Source: Parasitella parasitica (lineage: Eukaryota; Mucoromycota; Mucoromycetes; Mucorales; Mucoraceae). Taken from it: a stretch of DNA of 54,272 nt. The stretch is taken from assembly GCA_025201805.1 (NCBI GenBank), contig MU619238.1:137970-192241 (forward strand). The letters run 5' to 3'. This document shows, piece after piece, positions 24,259 through 35,306 of this stretch. The notes under the pieces are model-generated. The model was not told the DNA's origin. It saw only the letters and a list, made by a program, of their open reading frames with translations, and searched no databases. Position 1 is the stretch's first letter. Every line of letters begins with the position of its first letter. The translations under genes were made by a program, and so were the position numbers.

Positions 24259-25638
24259 TTAGTGAAGTTGAGGAGGCGGCTCAATTTCAGGTATTCCTCG
24301 ATAAGCAAACTGAGGTGCCTGGAATGCTTCTAAATCAGATTGTTTAACAGTGGAAATGTCTGTGCCAGTATTCATGTTATTAGGGATATTATTCGTATTC
24401 GGCGGAGCTGCTGCTGCACCAAATGCGGTTGGAGTAGCTGAAACTGGTGTTCCAAAGGTGCCCATTGCTGTTGAAGTGGTATTGTTGCTGCCAAAAGCAG
24501 ACGGTTGGCCAAAAGCGCCTCCACCAAGACTTGAAGTTGAACCAAATGCAGAAGAGGGAGTTGTGGTTGAGCCAAGACCCGAAGTCGAGCCAAAAGCAGG
24601 ATTTGGCATTGATGTGCCAAATGCTGATCCGCTACCCAGAGTGCTTGTAGAGCCAAATGCTGAACTACCACCTAATGCACTTGTCGAGCCGAATGCTGAA
24701 TTTTGTCCAAATCCTGAAGGCTTCGCAGCAGCTGCACCAAATGCAGAAGGTTGCCCAAAAGCAGATGCTCCTCCACCTCCACCTAATGCACTTGTAGACC
24801 CAAATGCTGAACCACTACCCAATGCGCTTGCGGACCCGAATGCTGTACCGCTACCTAGTGTACTTGATGACCCAAATGCTGAACCAGTACCTAATGCGCT
24901 AGTAGAACCAAATGCTGAGGGTTTTGCTGCGCCAAATGCTGAAGGTTGTCCAAATGCACCTTGTCCAAATGCTGATGCGCCTCCTCCGCCAAAAGCACTC
25001 CCTCCACCAAACGCAGGTTTAATAGCAGGGGCAGATCCGAATGCTCCCCCATTATTTGTAAATGGAGCAAAGGCGGCATTATTTGCAGCGCCACCAAATG
25101 GGCCAGAGTGGTTTGATTTCTCTTTTTCGTAATGTTGAATGGCGCCGGATGGGTTACTGGTAATTGCATTGATTTGGCCTTCTACCTGGCTAAAGTGCTG
25201 CTCATACGCAGCAAGCTGATAGAAAAAAAGCATGATTAATGCCAGCTAGGATACTGGTTGTCTGTTTTTACATACATATTGACTATTGTTTCCTGTTGTA
25301 CGCATGCTGGTATAATATAAAAGGCGATCTTCTTCCACGCTTCTGTCAACACCCACAATCAAATTGGGCTCTTCTTTGGCTGGACCATACACACTTAATT
25401 TCCATTGCGGCCGCTCATCAATTAAATTTTGCTTTAATGAAGTTTCACTAAATGGTTTTGTCACAATTTAGTTTTTGCTGCTTATCTACGAATTGTCCGC
25501 TTACTTGTATTTGCTAGTTGCAACAGCTTGTGTATTACCGGTGCTATTGCCCCATCTGTTTTGTGGCGAAATGTGTTCAAAAGTGCAGGAGCTGCCATTG
25601 CGGCAAGAACCTGAAGCAAAAAATTTACAGATTGCCAT
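24259..25638 (-). CDS. NUP42: Nup42/NUPL2-type FG nucleoporin with CCCH finger
   Basis: Cytoplasmic-side nuclear pore protein that helps Gle1 activate the Dbp5 helicase in mRNA export. Three exons (25505-25638, 25276-25447, 24259-25215) give 420 residues. A CCCH zinc finger is at the very N-terminus (C4, C12, C18, H22). A short conserved region follows (ERPQWKLSVYGP and EEDRLLYYTS), then an alpha segment up to about 150, then a low-complexity domain with some 30 FG dipeptides, mainly SAFG/GAFG. The last residues, GIPEIEPPPQLH, match the conserved C-terminal Gle1-binding tail. All landmarks are present, so the gene looks complete. It is divergent from the membrane-protein gene at 26309. Confidence 0.88.
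24330..25060 (-). repeat. FG-repeat coding region
   Basis: Degenerate tandem repeats of roughly 36-48 nt encode units such as SAFGSTSALGSG and SAFGQPSAFGAA. The complementary strand is also open across the repeats, which is a by-product of the repeat. Confidence 0.8.
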
Positions 25639-26308
25639 TTTCAATGTTCAAAAAAAAAAATAAAAAAAGAAAAGGTCTTTACTGTTTGTAACGATTGCAC
25701 TTGGGACAGTCACCAACTGCTTCCAACCGCTATACTCAGTAGCACTCGATACCGGTATATTGCAGATCAATCAACTGTACCAAGAATCAAAATACAGAGT
25801 CTATAGTTGTACAAGCATACGAATTGGTAAAAGCCATGTATGCTTTGCGTTTGCATATTTGTTTCCAAGAAATTTGAAAAAAAGTATTACATTATGTCAA
25901 TCCTTCATTACAAACTTGATAGAAATTATGATTTTCCAAGACTTCTTTGATTCATACAATAGAGCCCTTTGTCTTTATTTAGAGAGAGGGTACTATTAAT
26001 ACTATGTCTAATGCTGCCAATGCATTTGTAAGCCTTTACAGCGTCATCCAAGTAATCTAAATACTAATATCAAGAAAACATAACCAAAGCCTTTTATTTT
26101 ATTTTAGTCGCCAATTATTGTCATAAATGTGATGGATTACTATTTCAGGAACGAAGCGAAGATCGTTTTTCACTGCACAGCGTTAAATTGAATCTACTCT
26201 CCTTGATCAAATGTAGCACAAATAATAACCAGAGTCTATTTTGATCTTCTCTCTTTCTCTTGTTTCTTCGTTTTTTTTTTCTCTAGTTTATTACTTGTAT
26301 TGTTGAAA
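25639..26308. other. divergent promoter region
   Basis: 670 bp separate the NUP42 start from the ATG at 26309. A pyrimidine-rich tract lies just upstream of that ATG (26241-26290). No TATA box is obvious. Confidence 0.5.
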
Positions 26309-27502
26309 ATGTCGTCTGTTCCTACTTCAAAGACTACTTCAGAGATTATTGTTGCTCATTCAGCAGTGGATAACACTGTCAAAGATGCTGGTGTTGAGGA
26401 CGCAGGTAGCTCTGGTAAAGTCGCTACTGCTGCAGATGAATCCACAAAATCTGATAGTCCAAAATCTACAACTGAACCCTTTAAAAATACCGAATCTACT
26501 GCAGACCCCAAGCCAGCTACCACAACCACCACTACGGCTGCACCAGCAGTAACAACTGCATCTCCAAAACCAGCAGTAACAACTACAACCGTCGCTCCAA
26601 CTGTAGCTGCAACTACAACTACTGCTGCTGTTGTTGTTGTTCCTTCTTCCACTACCAGTGTTGCTATTGCTTCCACAACTACAATTGCAGCGACTCCTAA
26701 ATCTTCTGCGGCCTTACCTACTTTAGCATCTTCTGGTTCAAAAAGTAGAACTACAGCCACTTCTAGCCTACCTAGTGCTACGTCAAGCAATACAACTAGC
26801 AAAGATTCTTCATCTAATACAGGGTTGATTGCTGGTATTGCTGGTGGTATTGGCGCAATTTTAGTGCTAGGAGCAATTGCAATGTTCTTTATACGTCGTA
26901 GTCGCCGCAGAGCTAGAAGAAGTACTAGAGCTAGCCGTACAATGGACGAACTCTTTTCTCCCAATGGTACTGCACCAGATCATAATCTTTATCGTAACAA
27001 CACAACCGCAACGCGTGGTGTTGCTCAGGATGATTGGAATGATACTCATCCATCAGAGAGAGGATTCCATGTTGCGGATAATTACCAGCAAGTTGCTACA
27101 CCTACAATGGCTTACGTAGCTGGTAATGCTGCTGGTCAGTATTACGAGCCTCAACAGCAATATCAAGAATCTCCGTACTCTCCTCCCATGCAACACCAGG
27201 AAGCTGCTTTCTATGATCCTCAGCAACAACAGCAACAGCAAAATGTGTATTCGCCTCAAGCACAACATCAGGAAGCTGCTTATTATGATCCTCGCCAAGA
27301 TGCCTATCATGACTCTAATTATCAACAAGGCTATCAGCAGCAACAGCAACAACAGCAGCAGCAAGGATATTACCAAGATCAAGATCAAATGTACGACGCT
27401 CAACATCAGCAATACCAATACCAAGACCAAGCTTACGCCAATGATTATCAGCAACCACAGCATGGCGCTGCAGTAATGAATCAACAACATCCTCACCATT
27501 AG
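26309..27502 (+). CDS. single-pass membrane protein, Thr/Ala-rich with Gln-rich tail
   Basis: Function not recognised. Single exon, 397 residues from the ATG at 26309 (two in-frame TTG codons precede it). Residues 1 to about 170 are Ser/Thr/Ala/Pro-rich and look O-glycosylated. One transmembrane helix of about 24 residues follows (GLIAGIAGGIGAILVLGAIA, about 172-195), then a strongly basic FIRRSRRRARRSTR stop-transfer segment. The rest is cytoplasmic and Gln/Tyr-rich, with repeated QHQEAAFYDP/QHQEAAYYDP units and poly-Gln. The layout resembles fungal wall-stress sensors and Skg6-like proteins, but there is no N-terminal signal peptide and no WSC domain. The first helix would therefore serve as signal-anchor, if the start is right. 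Confidence 0.8.
   Translation: MSSVPTSKTTSEIIVAHSAVDNTVKDAGVEDAGSSGKVATAADESTKSDSPKSTTEPFKNTESTADPKPATTTTTTAAPAVTTASPKPAVTTTTVAPTVAATTTTAAVVVVPSSTTSVAIASTTTIAATPKSSAALPTLASSGSKSRTTATSSLPSATSSNTTSKDSSSNTGLIAGIAGGIGAILVLGAIAMFFIRRSRRRARRSTRASRTMDELFSPNGTAPDHNLYRNNTTATRGVAQDDWNDTHPSERGFHVADNYQQVATPTMAYVAGNAAGQYYEPQQQYQESPYSPPMQHQEAAFYDPQQQQQQQNVYSPQAQHQEAAYYDPRQDAYHDSNYQQGYQQQQQQQQQQGYYQDQDQMYDAQHQQYQYQDQAYANDYQQPQHGAAVMNQQHPHH
27165..27420 (+). repeat. CAA/CAG-rich tail repeats
   Basis: Interrupted CAA/CAG tracts, and two copies of a block reading CAACACCAGGAAGCTGCTT / CAACATCAGGAAGCTGCTT, encode the Gln/Tyr-rich cytoplasmic tail. Length polymorphism is likely. Confidence 0.7.
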
Positions 27503-27632
27503 ACTGAAGAATAAACAAATAAACATGTATTTTATCCCCTAATCTCTCCTTTTCTTTGATAGAGCATAACTATCTTTACACAACCTTATATATACGCTTT
27601 ATTCAATTCAATAAAATATTAGTTAACTTGAC

Positions 27633-29800
27633 TTAATATCTCTTTTCAAATTGGATTTTCAAATCAAAAGGGCTGATAAGATTGAGACCTTGGGTAACTA
27701 CTTGATCTTTGTGGATGGAGTCTGCTGGCAATTTCCAAGTGAACTTCCTCACTGCGAGAAAGAACAAAGAAATGGGAATGTTAGTTCATGCAGATCGCTA
27801 TGCATAAGTAATGCTAAACTTACACATCATAGATAAAAGTACTCGCTGCTCATTCAAGCTAAAGTTCATACCAATGCATTGCCTATATAAACATAGTTTG
27901 TCATGAGATGTTACGTTATTTATAAAGTTGATCGGGGGGCCTATACCTTGCTCCGTTGCCAAATGGTACCCAGGTCATGCCATCGCCAGCTAATTGACTA
28001 CTTTCACCTTTGGGAGCAAATCTCTCGGGGTTGAATTGATCAGCGTCTTTCCACACTTTCTTGCTGTGGTGAATATTGTATAAATCAACTGTAACAAGAG
28101 AGCCCTTTGGAATAAACGAGCCGGCAAGGTCAGTATCTTGTTGCGAAACACGAGGAACTATTTGCGCGGCAGGTCCATTCATTCTAAGGGTCTAAATTTT
28201 CCAACACTTAGTCTGTTGAAGTGTTTGTACGTTATGTCAGTTAATTACCTCTTTGATGACCTGATTAATATAATTCAACTGCTTTAATTGATCAGAGGAT
28301 GGTAAGATATCTTCAGGAGCATCGCCAAGAATGGAGAGAACTTCCTCCCTCGCACGCTGTTGAAATTCCTGAGTTTTTCCTTGGGCTGTTAGGCTATTTC
28401 TTGTTTATTGTTGTACATATACTTACAGAGTGTCTGGCCAAATAATACAAGGCAAATGACAGGGCATTGCTTGTGGTCTAAGAAGTTTGATTAGCGGCAT
28501 ATAAATGTCAAATAAACACCATTAATGACTTACATCGTGTCCAGCGAGAAAAAAGATGTGCAAATTGCTCTAAAAATCCAACTTAGCACATAACACACAA
28601 CATACATCAAGTCGAGCAATAATACTTACTCTCAATTCTTCGTTTGTAAGTGCCCCTTCTCCTCTTTGCTCGCTCTCGATGAACAGGGTCAGTACATCTT
28701 TTTCGTTTTCTGGTAAATTATTGTTCTGCAAACCAGCTTCGATATCATGTCTTTTCTTTTTGATCACTTCTGAAAGCATATCTACAAATCGCTTCATTTC
28801 TTGATGCACTGCTTGTCTCTTGGGCGACAACCAAAGCAGGGCTTGATCAAGGATAGGAAAGAAAAAATAGAATGGCTCTTGCAAACCGGCATTGATGATA
28901 TTGTAGGTTTTGACCCAGGCACTGTCATTGTCTTTGACAGCATGGAAATCAAATCCTGTACACGTCAAATAAATAAACAAGTACAAAGATGCTGAATAGC
29001 CATAAACTTACCAAAACCAGCTTTTCCAATTGCGTCAAGCGTCCATCGTTGCATTAAATCTGATATATCAATTGTTTCGTCCAAAGCCTCCATTTTTGTA
29101 AACAAGTCTTGAGTCATTCGACCAAACAACTGAATAGGCTGCGCCCTGTGGAAAGCAGGGTTCGCTATCATTCTTTGCGCTTTCCAGTGGCTTCCGTTCA
29201 AAAAGACAAGATTGGGACCATTAGTAAACTTGGCAGCCAATGTTGCTTCTTTCCCTTGGAGCACATCAGCCTTGGGAAAAAGATCTATAACAATTAGAGC
29301 AAATAAACATCACGTTTGTTTATGCTACTCAGCTAATTGTTACCCTGTTTTAAAAACACCTTCTTGGCAGCCTCAGGATTTGCAACATGAATTTCCCATC
29401 CCAATCTACCTAGTCTCTATTACCGTGCAAGATAAGTTACAAGTTAATATACACATTTTATACTCTGCTTTCAATGCATATGCTTATAGATACATACCAC
29501 ATATAGACCGTTATTAGATTGTGAATTAATGATGGGAAGAAGTATTCTGTTGGCACGATCCGGATAGGATTCTTTGGTGATTGAGCTCCTGATTACATCC
29601 AAGTATCCTTGATAAGGTATATGGCGAATGTTCTTTGGAGGTTTAAAGTATCTGTCTTGTATAACGTAGATCAGAGAAAGGGCAACCGCCGTACTAATGG
29701 CAACAGCTTTGTGCTTTTTTGTAAGATGAGGGACGATTTGTTGATACATTTCAACAGTGCTTTGCAAAGGTACTTGTAGGAATCCAGTGAGGAATGGCAT
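27633..29800 (-). CDS. cytochrome P450 monooxygenase
   Basis: Haem-thiolate oxygenase of the ER; substrate unknown. Ten exons join in phase to 534 residues: 29498-29800, 29344-29416, 29012-29284, 28630-28955, 28534-28569, 28427-28477, 28249-28368, 27947-28191, 27824-27882, 27633-27751. An N-terminal anchor (about 32-48) is followed by LTKM-like and WTLDAIGKAGFG sequence, the I-helix AGHDTTS (334-340) with the oxygen-activating Asp-Thr pair, the K-helix ExxR (394-397), NPERF, and the haem loop FGNGARQCIG with the Cys ligand at 478. The I-helix and its flanks are split over exons of only 36 and 51 nt. The exon junction inside the haem loop restores the Cys. Resembles microsomal CYP4/CYP3-like fungal families; I cannot assign the CYP family. 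Confidence 0.92.
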
Positions 29801-29865
29801 TTTTTTTTAGAATGATGTGTTGAAGAAAAGACGCTCGAAATCAAAACTGGGTTTGCAGCGCCCTA

Positions 29866-29873
29866 TATTTATA
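29866..29873 (-). promoter_or_regulatory. TATA box of P450 gene
   Basis: TATAAATA on the minus strand, 66 nt upstream of the P450 ATG. Confidence 0.5.
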
Positions 29874-31633
29874 CCGTTGTTATCAAAGGTTGACATATTT
29901 CAAACATGACGAAAATAACCATATAGAGAGTACCAAAACGCCCTATGAGTTTTTCCGTCTCTCCTCCTATAATATAATATTTACAAAAGGTTGAATCGTT
30001 TTTCCTTTGCGCTGTACCATTAATATGAAGGGTTCTGCAAAACATCAGCTTGAAAAGGAGTCGACTTGGTTGATTATGCAGCATCAAGGAATAAGGATTA
30101 GCCTAAACATCTGATTTGCACAAGGATAGCTACTCAACAAGGAACAGTGGTTCCTTTGCAGATGAGGTATAATCGATCAAGTAGATTTGGCTCTTTTTTT
30201 TTCTTTTTCACAAGATCAACAGCCGTTATCAAAGTTCCCCTGTTCATCAAACATACAAATACATAAGACCACTTTAATTCTAGAGTGCTTCACCTATTCA
30301 CTTGGGTCACATCTCAATGGGTAGCTGAAATATTACGCCATTCATTGACAATTGTGATATTACACTGATCCGAATCTGATACAATCACATTATATATCCA
30401 ACACAAGATGCTTTGCGGCATTTTTTTACCAAAGGAATGTAAGTGTAGTGAGGAACCACAGAAAATATTATAGGCAGCGATAACCAAAAACATATGTTAG
30501 CGCTATTGCCCGAAAAAGCCAATTTTCATCAGTTTTGTAGCACTATATTAGAAGTTGTATGCAGACGCTTCACCTTCCTTCAACAACAATAATGTGAGAA
30601 TTGCGAAATTTCTCATCAAATATGTACAGTAACGAGGACGAATATCATATGCAAATGAAAAAATTCACAAAACAACAATTTTATTATCATGGTATCTGCT
30701 CCATTTTGTTAGCTCTTTTGATTTTCAGAGATGCAAGACTATTTTGAAAGCTAAAAGAGGGTCCGTACAATGGTTTAAAGCATGACAATAGTGTGCTAAA
30801 CTAGCAAATTTCCTGCTTGGGCAGGTACATGATCAGTCATCACTTACAATCATTATTACAATGCTTGAATAAATAATTACTTGTACCGCATCTGAAAGAA
30901 AACTTACTACCCTTGTCTTTTATATCACAAAGAGTACTTTAGAGGCGTTTAAGCTTATTTCTTTGCATAGCTTCAGGGTTTCCTGTCAATTTTTAGCCTT
31001 ATGATTTAAAACATAGTTGATTAACTGTCTAGTCTTATTTTTCTCAGTAATTGAAAAATCTGTCTCGTGGAGGCCCTTAACCTTGAAGAGCGCTTTTACT
31101 TTATTTCGTTTGCTTTCTTGAATATCTCCTTTGGTGCCGTCAATAATCCCTGCAATTTCAGGATTGTACTATAGACAGTAGCAGAGTGGTCTATATTCTT
31201 ATTCTGAACATTTTTGGCTCGAAAAGCCTCTTTTCAATGCAAAGCAAGCGCTCCTTCAAAATACTCAAGTTTGTAGAGTATTTAATATCAAGACTGCAGA
31301 CTGCATAGTGTCAAATCATGCGATGTTAAAAGCGACAATGCCACCATCATCCTCCTTAGGGCGCGGCATAAAAGCCGATCGAATGCTTTATAAAATATTA
31401 CAATCAGAAGCAACCCTGTATAATATTATACGCCATTTTCAGTCATGTTGCTTCAAAAAGAGTTAAAACGCACCTTAAGCACATTGAAACTGAGAAAAGC
31501 ATATGAAAATTGTTTTACTTCTCATGATTTGGTGATTCTACAATAAGCTTTTTCAAACCTGTTTAGAGCAAGAAGATGATGACTTTTATGCTTAATCTGA
31601 CAAGTAAACTTCATATGTGCTTAAATTTGTCAA
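29874..31633. other. long divergent intergenic region
   Basis: About 1.8 kb between the P450 and the first F-box gene, which are transcribed away from each other. I see no credible exons or structured repeats. Confidence 0.5.
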
Positions 31634-31640
31634 TATAAAT
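31634..31640 (+). promoter_or_regulatory. TATA box of F-box gene 1
   Basis: TATAAAT lies 60 nt upstream of the ATG at 31700. Confidence 0.5.
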
Positions 31641-31699
31641 AGCAGGCAATTTGTCAATGCAAAGCTTCTTAATATCTTCAACTCACAATTCTTTTAAGT

Positions 31700-32791
31700 A
31701 TGATAACAGAAGCAGTATTACCGCAAGAACTAATGGACAATATTATCAACAATGTTGATACCGCAGCACAACTGGCACGATGTAGTCTCGTATGTAAAAA
31801 TTGGAGCTACCTTTCAATGAACATAATGCATACGAAGACGATTTCAGTCAAATCGGAACTGGGCGCTCTAAAACTTTATGGACATCTATCTCGATACCCT
31901 GAAAAAATTCAAGCAATGACACATGTGGATTTTCATCTTGATTCGGAAGACTTGTCCATCGTTGTCAACGAATTATTGAAACTAATCATAAAGCCCAACA
32001 TCCGCAAGTTAACTGGTTTTGTTAAATCGGACAGATTCTTTACTACGCTGTTCAAACTTATCGATAACGCATCATCAGATTTAGAAAGCCTGACAAGTTT
32101 ACCTACATATACCGGCGATAACGATGCATTAGCGATTGAGCAAGCTCTGAGGTTCAAAAGCATGTACAATGGCTTTACTCTTGTTGTTAATGGGAATGGC
32201 CGTTCTGATATATTCCAATGTTTTCTCCACCATCTTGACAGATTTGAAAACCTGACCTATCTAAAGCTCACGGGCTTTGCTCTTGGATTTCAAGGCACAG
32301 AATCTGTACTGAAGCGCTCTTCACGCTTGAAAACACTGGAAATTCAAGATTTTGAATATGGCGGCTACGACATGCGATATATGACGACGAATGAAGTTAA
32401 CCGTTGGGCCACTGCCAATGTCAAAAGAGGAATTTCGCTACAAACCCTCATAATAGAATCAGATTGCCGTCCTGAATTTATCGATTACTTGATGTTCAAA
32501 TATCCGGGAATAACAAATGTAAAAATCACTGGTCAACTATTATACTTTGCATCAGATCGTGCCACCTCTATAATTTATGACTTGAATCGAATTTTTAAGG
32601 CTGTAGAGCACGTACCGTCCAAACAACTAGCTTTAATTATTCCTGGATATTATGAAACATGGGATATTGCTCTAAACCTCAGAAATCACCCGGAAAACGT
32701 AATCTGTCGTATTAGAGACTATCAAGGTCGAAGAAGCTTGATCCTGGAATATACTGAAGACAAGTCATCCGGCTCCAGTCATGTAAATTGA
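31700..32791 (+). CDS. F-box protein, paralogue 1
   Basis: Single exon, 363 residues. An F-box fills residues 6-45 (LPQELMDNIINNVDTAAQLA...VCKNW), which should bind Skp1 and make the protein a substrate adaptor of an SCF ubiquitin ligase. The remainder has leucine-rich character (LTYLKLTGFAL, LKTLEIQDF, LQTLIIESDCRPEFIDYL) without a strict LRR period; target unknown. It is clearly homologous to the gene at 37218: I judge roughly half of residues identical, with the stretch SVKSELGALKLY shared exactly. Unlike most genes here it has no intron, which would fit expansion by duplication of an intronless copy. Confidence 0.82.
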   Translation: MITEAVLPQELMDNIINNVDTAAQLARCSLVCKNWSYLSMNIMHTKTISVKSELGALKLYGHLSRYPEKIQAMTHVDFHLDSEDLSIVVNELLKLIIKPNIRKLTGFVKSDRFFTTLFKLIDNASSDLESLTSLPTYTGDNDALAIEQALRFKSMYNGFTLVVNGNGRSDIFQCFLHHLDRFENLTYLKLTGFALGFQGTESVLKRSSRLKTLEIQDFEYGGYDMRYMTTNEVNRWATANVKRGISLQTLIIESDCRPEFIDYLMFKYPGITNVKITGQLLYFASDRATSIIYDLNRIFKAVEHVPSKQLALIIPGYYETWDIALNLRNHPENVICRIRDYQGRRSLILEYTEDKSSGSSHVN

Positions 32792-34008
32792 TGCATTTAT
32801 TTATTTTTCTACATGATCTGAACACTTGACCTAAATATGTAAAACAATCACCCTCATTTCTTAATTACATTATATGCGAATCTACTATTCTATTCAATTC
32901 TATTCTATTCTATGAAAACACTTCTTATGTTAAATATTATGTAAAATAAAAAACTCTCTATGCAATTTTAAAGTTACTACTTTAATGGTCATTTTCTTAA
33001 GCGCTATCTGCCTAACATATTCACTATTGATGGTTATACTATTTGAATTATTTTATGTATTTAGGATTTATTCATTAAAACCCCTTTGGCGCGCGGATTT
33101 TGCTCCCGCAAACAATGAACTTCCCAAGTATAGAATAAAGTTAAATTAATTCCAGTTTCCCTGATGATATCAAATACTGCAGTTTTCAGGTAAAATGATG
33201 AAGGCTGTGTGAATGATGTGTTTTGGTATGGCGTCAACCTTGTAGATCATTTTTAATATGGGAGATGCATGAGCAACTTGCCGCATTACTTTGTCGTCCA
33301 CATGACAATTATGTTAACATAATTGAATGATCTTATCATAACTTCTGACAGAATATTCTCGTATTTACTGGATACAGTTAAAAATCCATATAAAATATTT
33401 AATCAAACGGACAAAACCTATGCTTCGCGCAGCTGCGGCGAATCGTCATGCTACTGATGATACATAGTAGACATCTCCAACAGAGATGCTAAACAAAAAG
33501 CCATTTAAAGCACCCTTTTTACAACCCGGAAATGTTTTGTCTGCTTTTTTGGCAATTGCTCTGCTTGCTTACTGTTGCTTTGCTTTTATGTCTCTGAAGC
33601 TCTTTGAATTACTCCCTTGGCTCTTGCATCCATTGTATTCTCTTTTACTATTTTACTCTTCTCTTTTCTTCTTTATGAAAAGTCGTTCTACTTTCAAACA
33701 GGAGCTGGTGCTCACTACTTTTATTTAACCACATTTATATATTTCATACTATAAACCTCACAGTTCTAACATTAATATGAGCATTCAGGACAGAAATACT
33801 GGCCATTTTAGAAAATGTTAATAAAGTTTGCATAGATAGTTAAACTTTATACACTATACCCTTTTTTTTTCGATTATCCACTGTGTTGATCGTAATGCAC
33901 TTTGAGATTTTGTATTGAGCCTAATTTTTCAAATTCAACATAATACATCACTGAATGTTGTAAGTTCATCCCTTCTTTTTCTTTCCTGAATTTACTCCTC
34001 ACACATAT
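32792..34008. other. spacer left of transposon relic
   Basis: AT-rich. An 80-codon hydrophobic reading frame at 33486-33728 has no recognisable motif and no splice or promoter support. I do not call it as a gene. Confidence 0.4.
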
Positions 34009-35306
34009 ATGAAGCGTAAACATAAAGACGATCCACCAGATAGGAAAGGAAAGAGAGCTATAAGAAGTAAATATCTAACACATACATTGTGAACAGAATA
34101 TATGTCTTACTATGTTTTAGGTGCAGATTTGAATCACCAAAAAGAGGAGGCTGATTTGACAACACCAGGCATTCCCACCACCAACGATGCTTCGAGCTCA
34201 ACAGAAAAGACTGCTAGCTCATTTAATGATATAGGCTCTTCTTCCAGCAAAACTCTTACTTTATCTAAGAAAGTCCAACAGAAAGAAGACAAAAAAGTTG
34301 CTTTAGAGGAGCTCAAGAAACAAAACAAATCCAAAAAACCAATGCTGTGTCCTTACTCCAAGGAGCCCTTCCTTGATGTAGTGAAGAAGGAAAGGGGATC
34401 ATACATTACCAAGAACGAAGCAAAGGTAGTCAGTTTGATCAATTTGTTGCAAGAGTTTGAGAATATGTCTATCAGTGAAGCGAGTAGAGAGGTAGGGCTA
34501 TCCAAATCAACAACTATCCGTAAAGTCAAGCAGTGGAATCAAATGACAAGTGAATTAGCTGAAAAAGGGTTCCCTGATTCTATCGCAATCAAAGAAGGAA
34601 AGGGACGACCCACAATACTCAAAGACGAACATACTGTATTTATCTTTGAGCTGCTGGCTAATGAGCCAACGTTGACAGTTGAAGCTGTTACAGACCACCT
34701 GTCAAAAGAATTTAGAGATATACAGATCACCGTTAGATCAGTGGAAAATCATATGAAGAAGAAGTGTCGCCTAACCTACAAGCGTATCATTCCTAGATAT
34801 TATGGCAGGAACACGAATGAGACTGTGGCCAAAAGACGAGATGCGGTAGCATACTGGGTTAGCCAGAACATAGATTTTATGAATGAATGCGTTTTCATAG
34901 ATGAAGTTGGATTTAATAGGAGTATGCATCGCTCATATGGATGGTCTGAGGCTGGAACACCTTGCAAAAATTGATGTTCAAACGAAGGGAGCAAATGTCA
35001 GCATCTTGGGTGCTATTTGTAAAAGTGGTTTAATCACATTATCCAGAAAATAAGTTATACTTGGTGCTAGGAGTGGAAAGCGAACTCGAACTGGTGAGAA
35101 ATCCTTTTTTGAATCCAATCGAAGAGTTTTGGTCCAAGCTGAAGACTGTTGTAAATAATGATCCCTCTTCTGTCAAGCAGAATGAAAAAATCTCTGATCG
35201 TATTCGCAACGCATCATTTTACATCTGCAGAGAAGATTGCGAGAATTGGATAAAGCATTCTTTGACGTTCTGGCAGAGATGTTTGAATTGTGAAAAAGGA
35301 TTATAA
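34009..35306 (+). pseudogene. Tc1/mariner-type transposase, frameshifted and internally deleted
   Basis: A DDE transposase relic. Exon 1 is 34009-34066 and exon 2 starts at 34121 after a 54-nt intron, so the 5' part still reads as a spliced gene. A Lys-rich leader precedes a helix-turn-helix (ISEASREVGLSKSTTIRKV), a second helical region with the GRP linker, and the first catalytic acid in FIDEVGFNRSMHRSYGW. A frameshift near 34970 leads to a stop at 34972; the correct phase continues in another frame (VSILGAICKSGLITL) to about 35050. The segment holding the second catalytic Asp is then missing, and sequence resumes at NPFLNPIEEFWSKLK with the third acid. Inactive. No terminal inverted repeats were found with confidence. 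Confidence 0.85.

Noticed and set aside
24350-25132. 260-codon open frame on the plus strand
   Set aside because: It is antisense to the FG repeats of NUP42. The repeat composition keeps the opposite strand open; the sense strand has the CCCH finger, splice sites and the Gle1-binding tail.
26356-26964. 202-codon frame antisense to the membrane-protein gene
   Set aside because: Low-complexity Thr/Ala codons on the sense strand give Val/Gly-rich open sequence on the other; no start context or splice signals.
27053-27526. Leu/Ile-rich minus-strand frame
   Set aside because: Shadow of the CAA/CAG-rich tail on the plus strand.
33486-33728. 80-codon hydrophobic frame
   Set aside because: Leu/Phe-rich from T-rich DNA, no promoter, splice sites or motif; could be chance.
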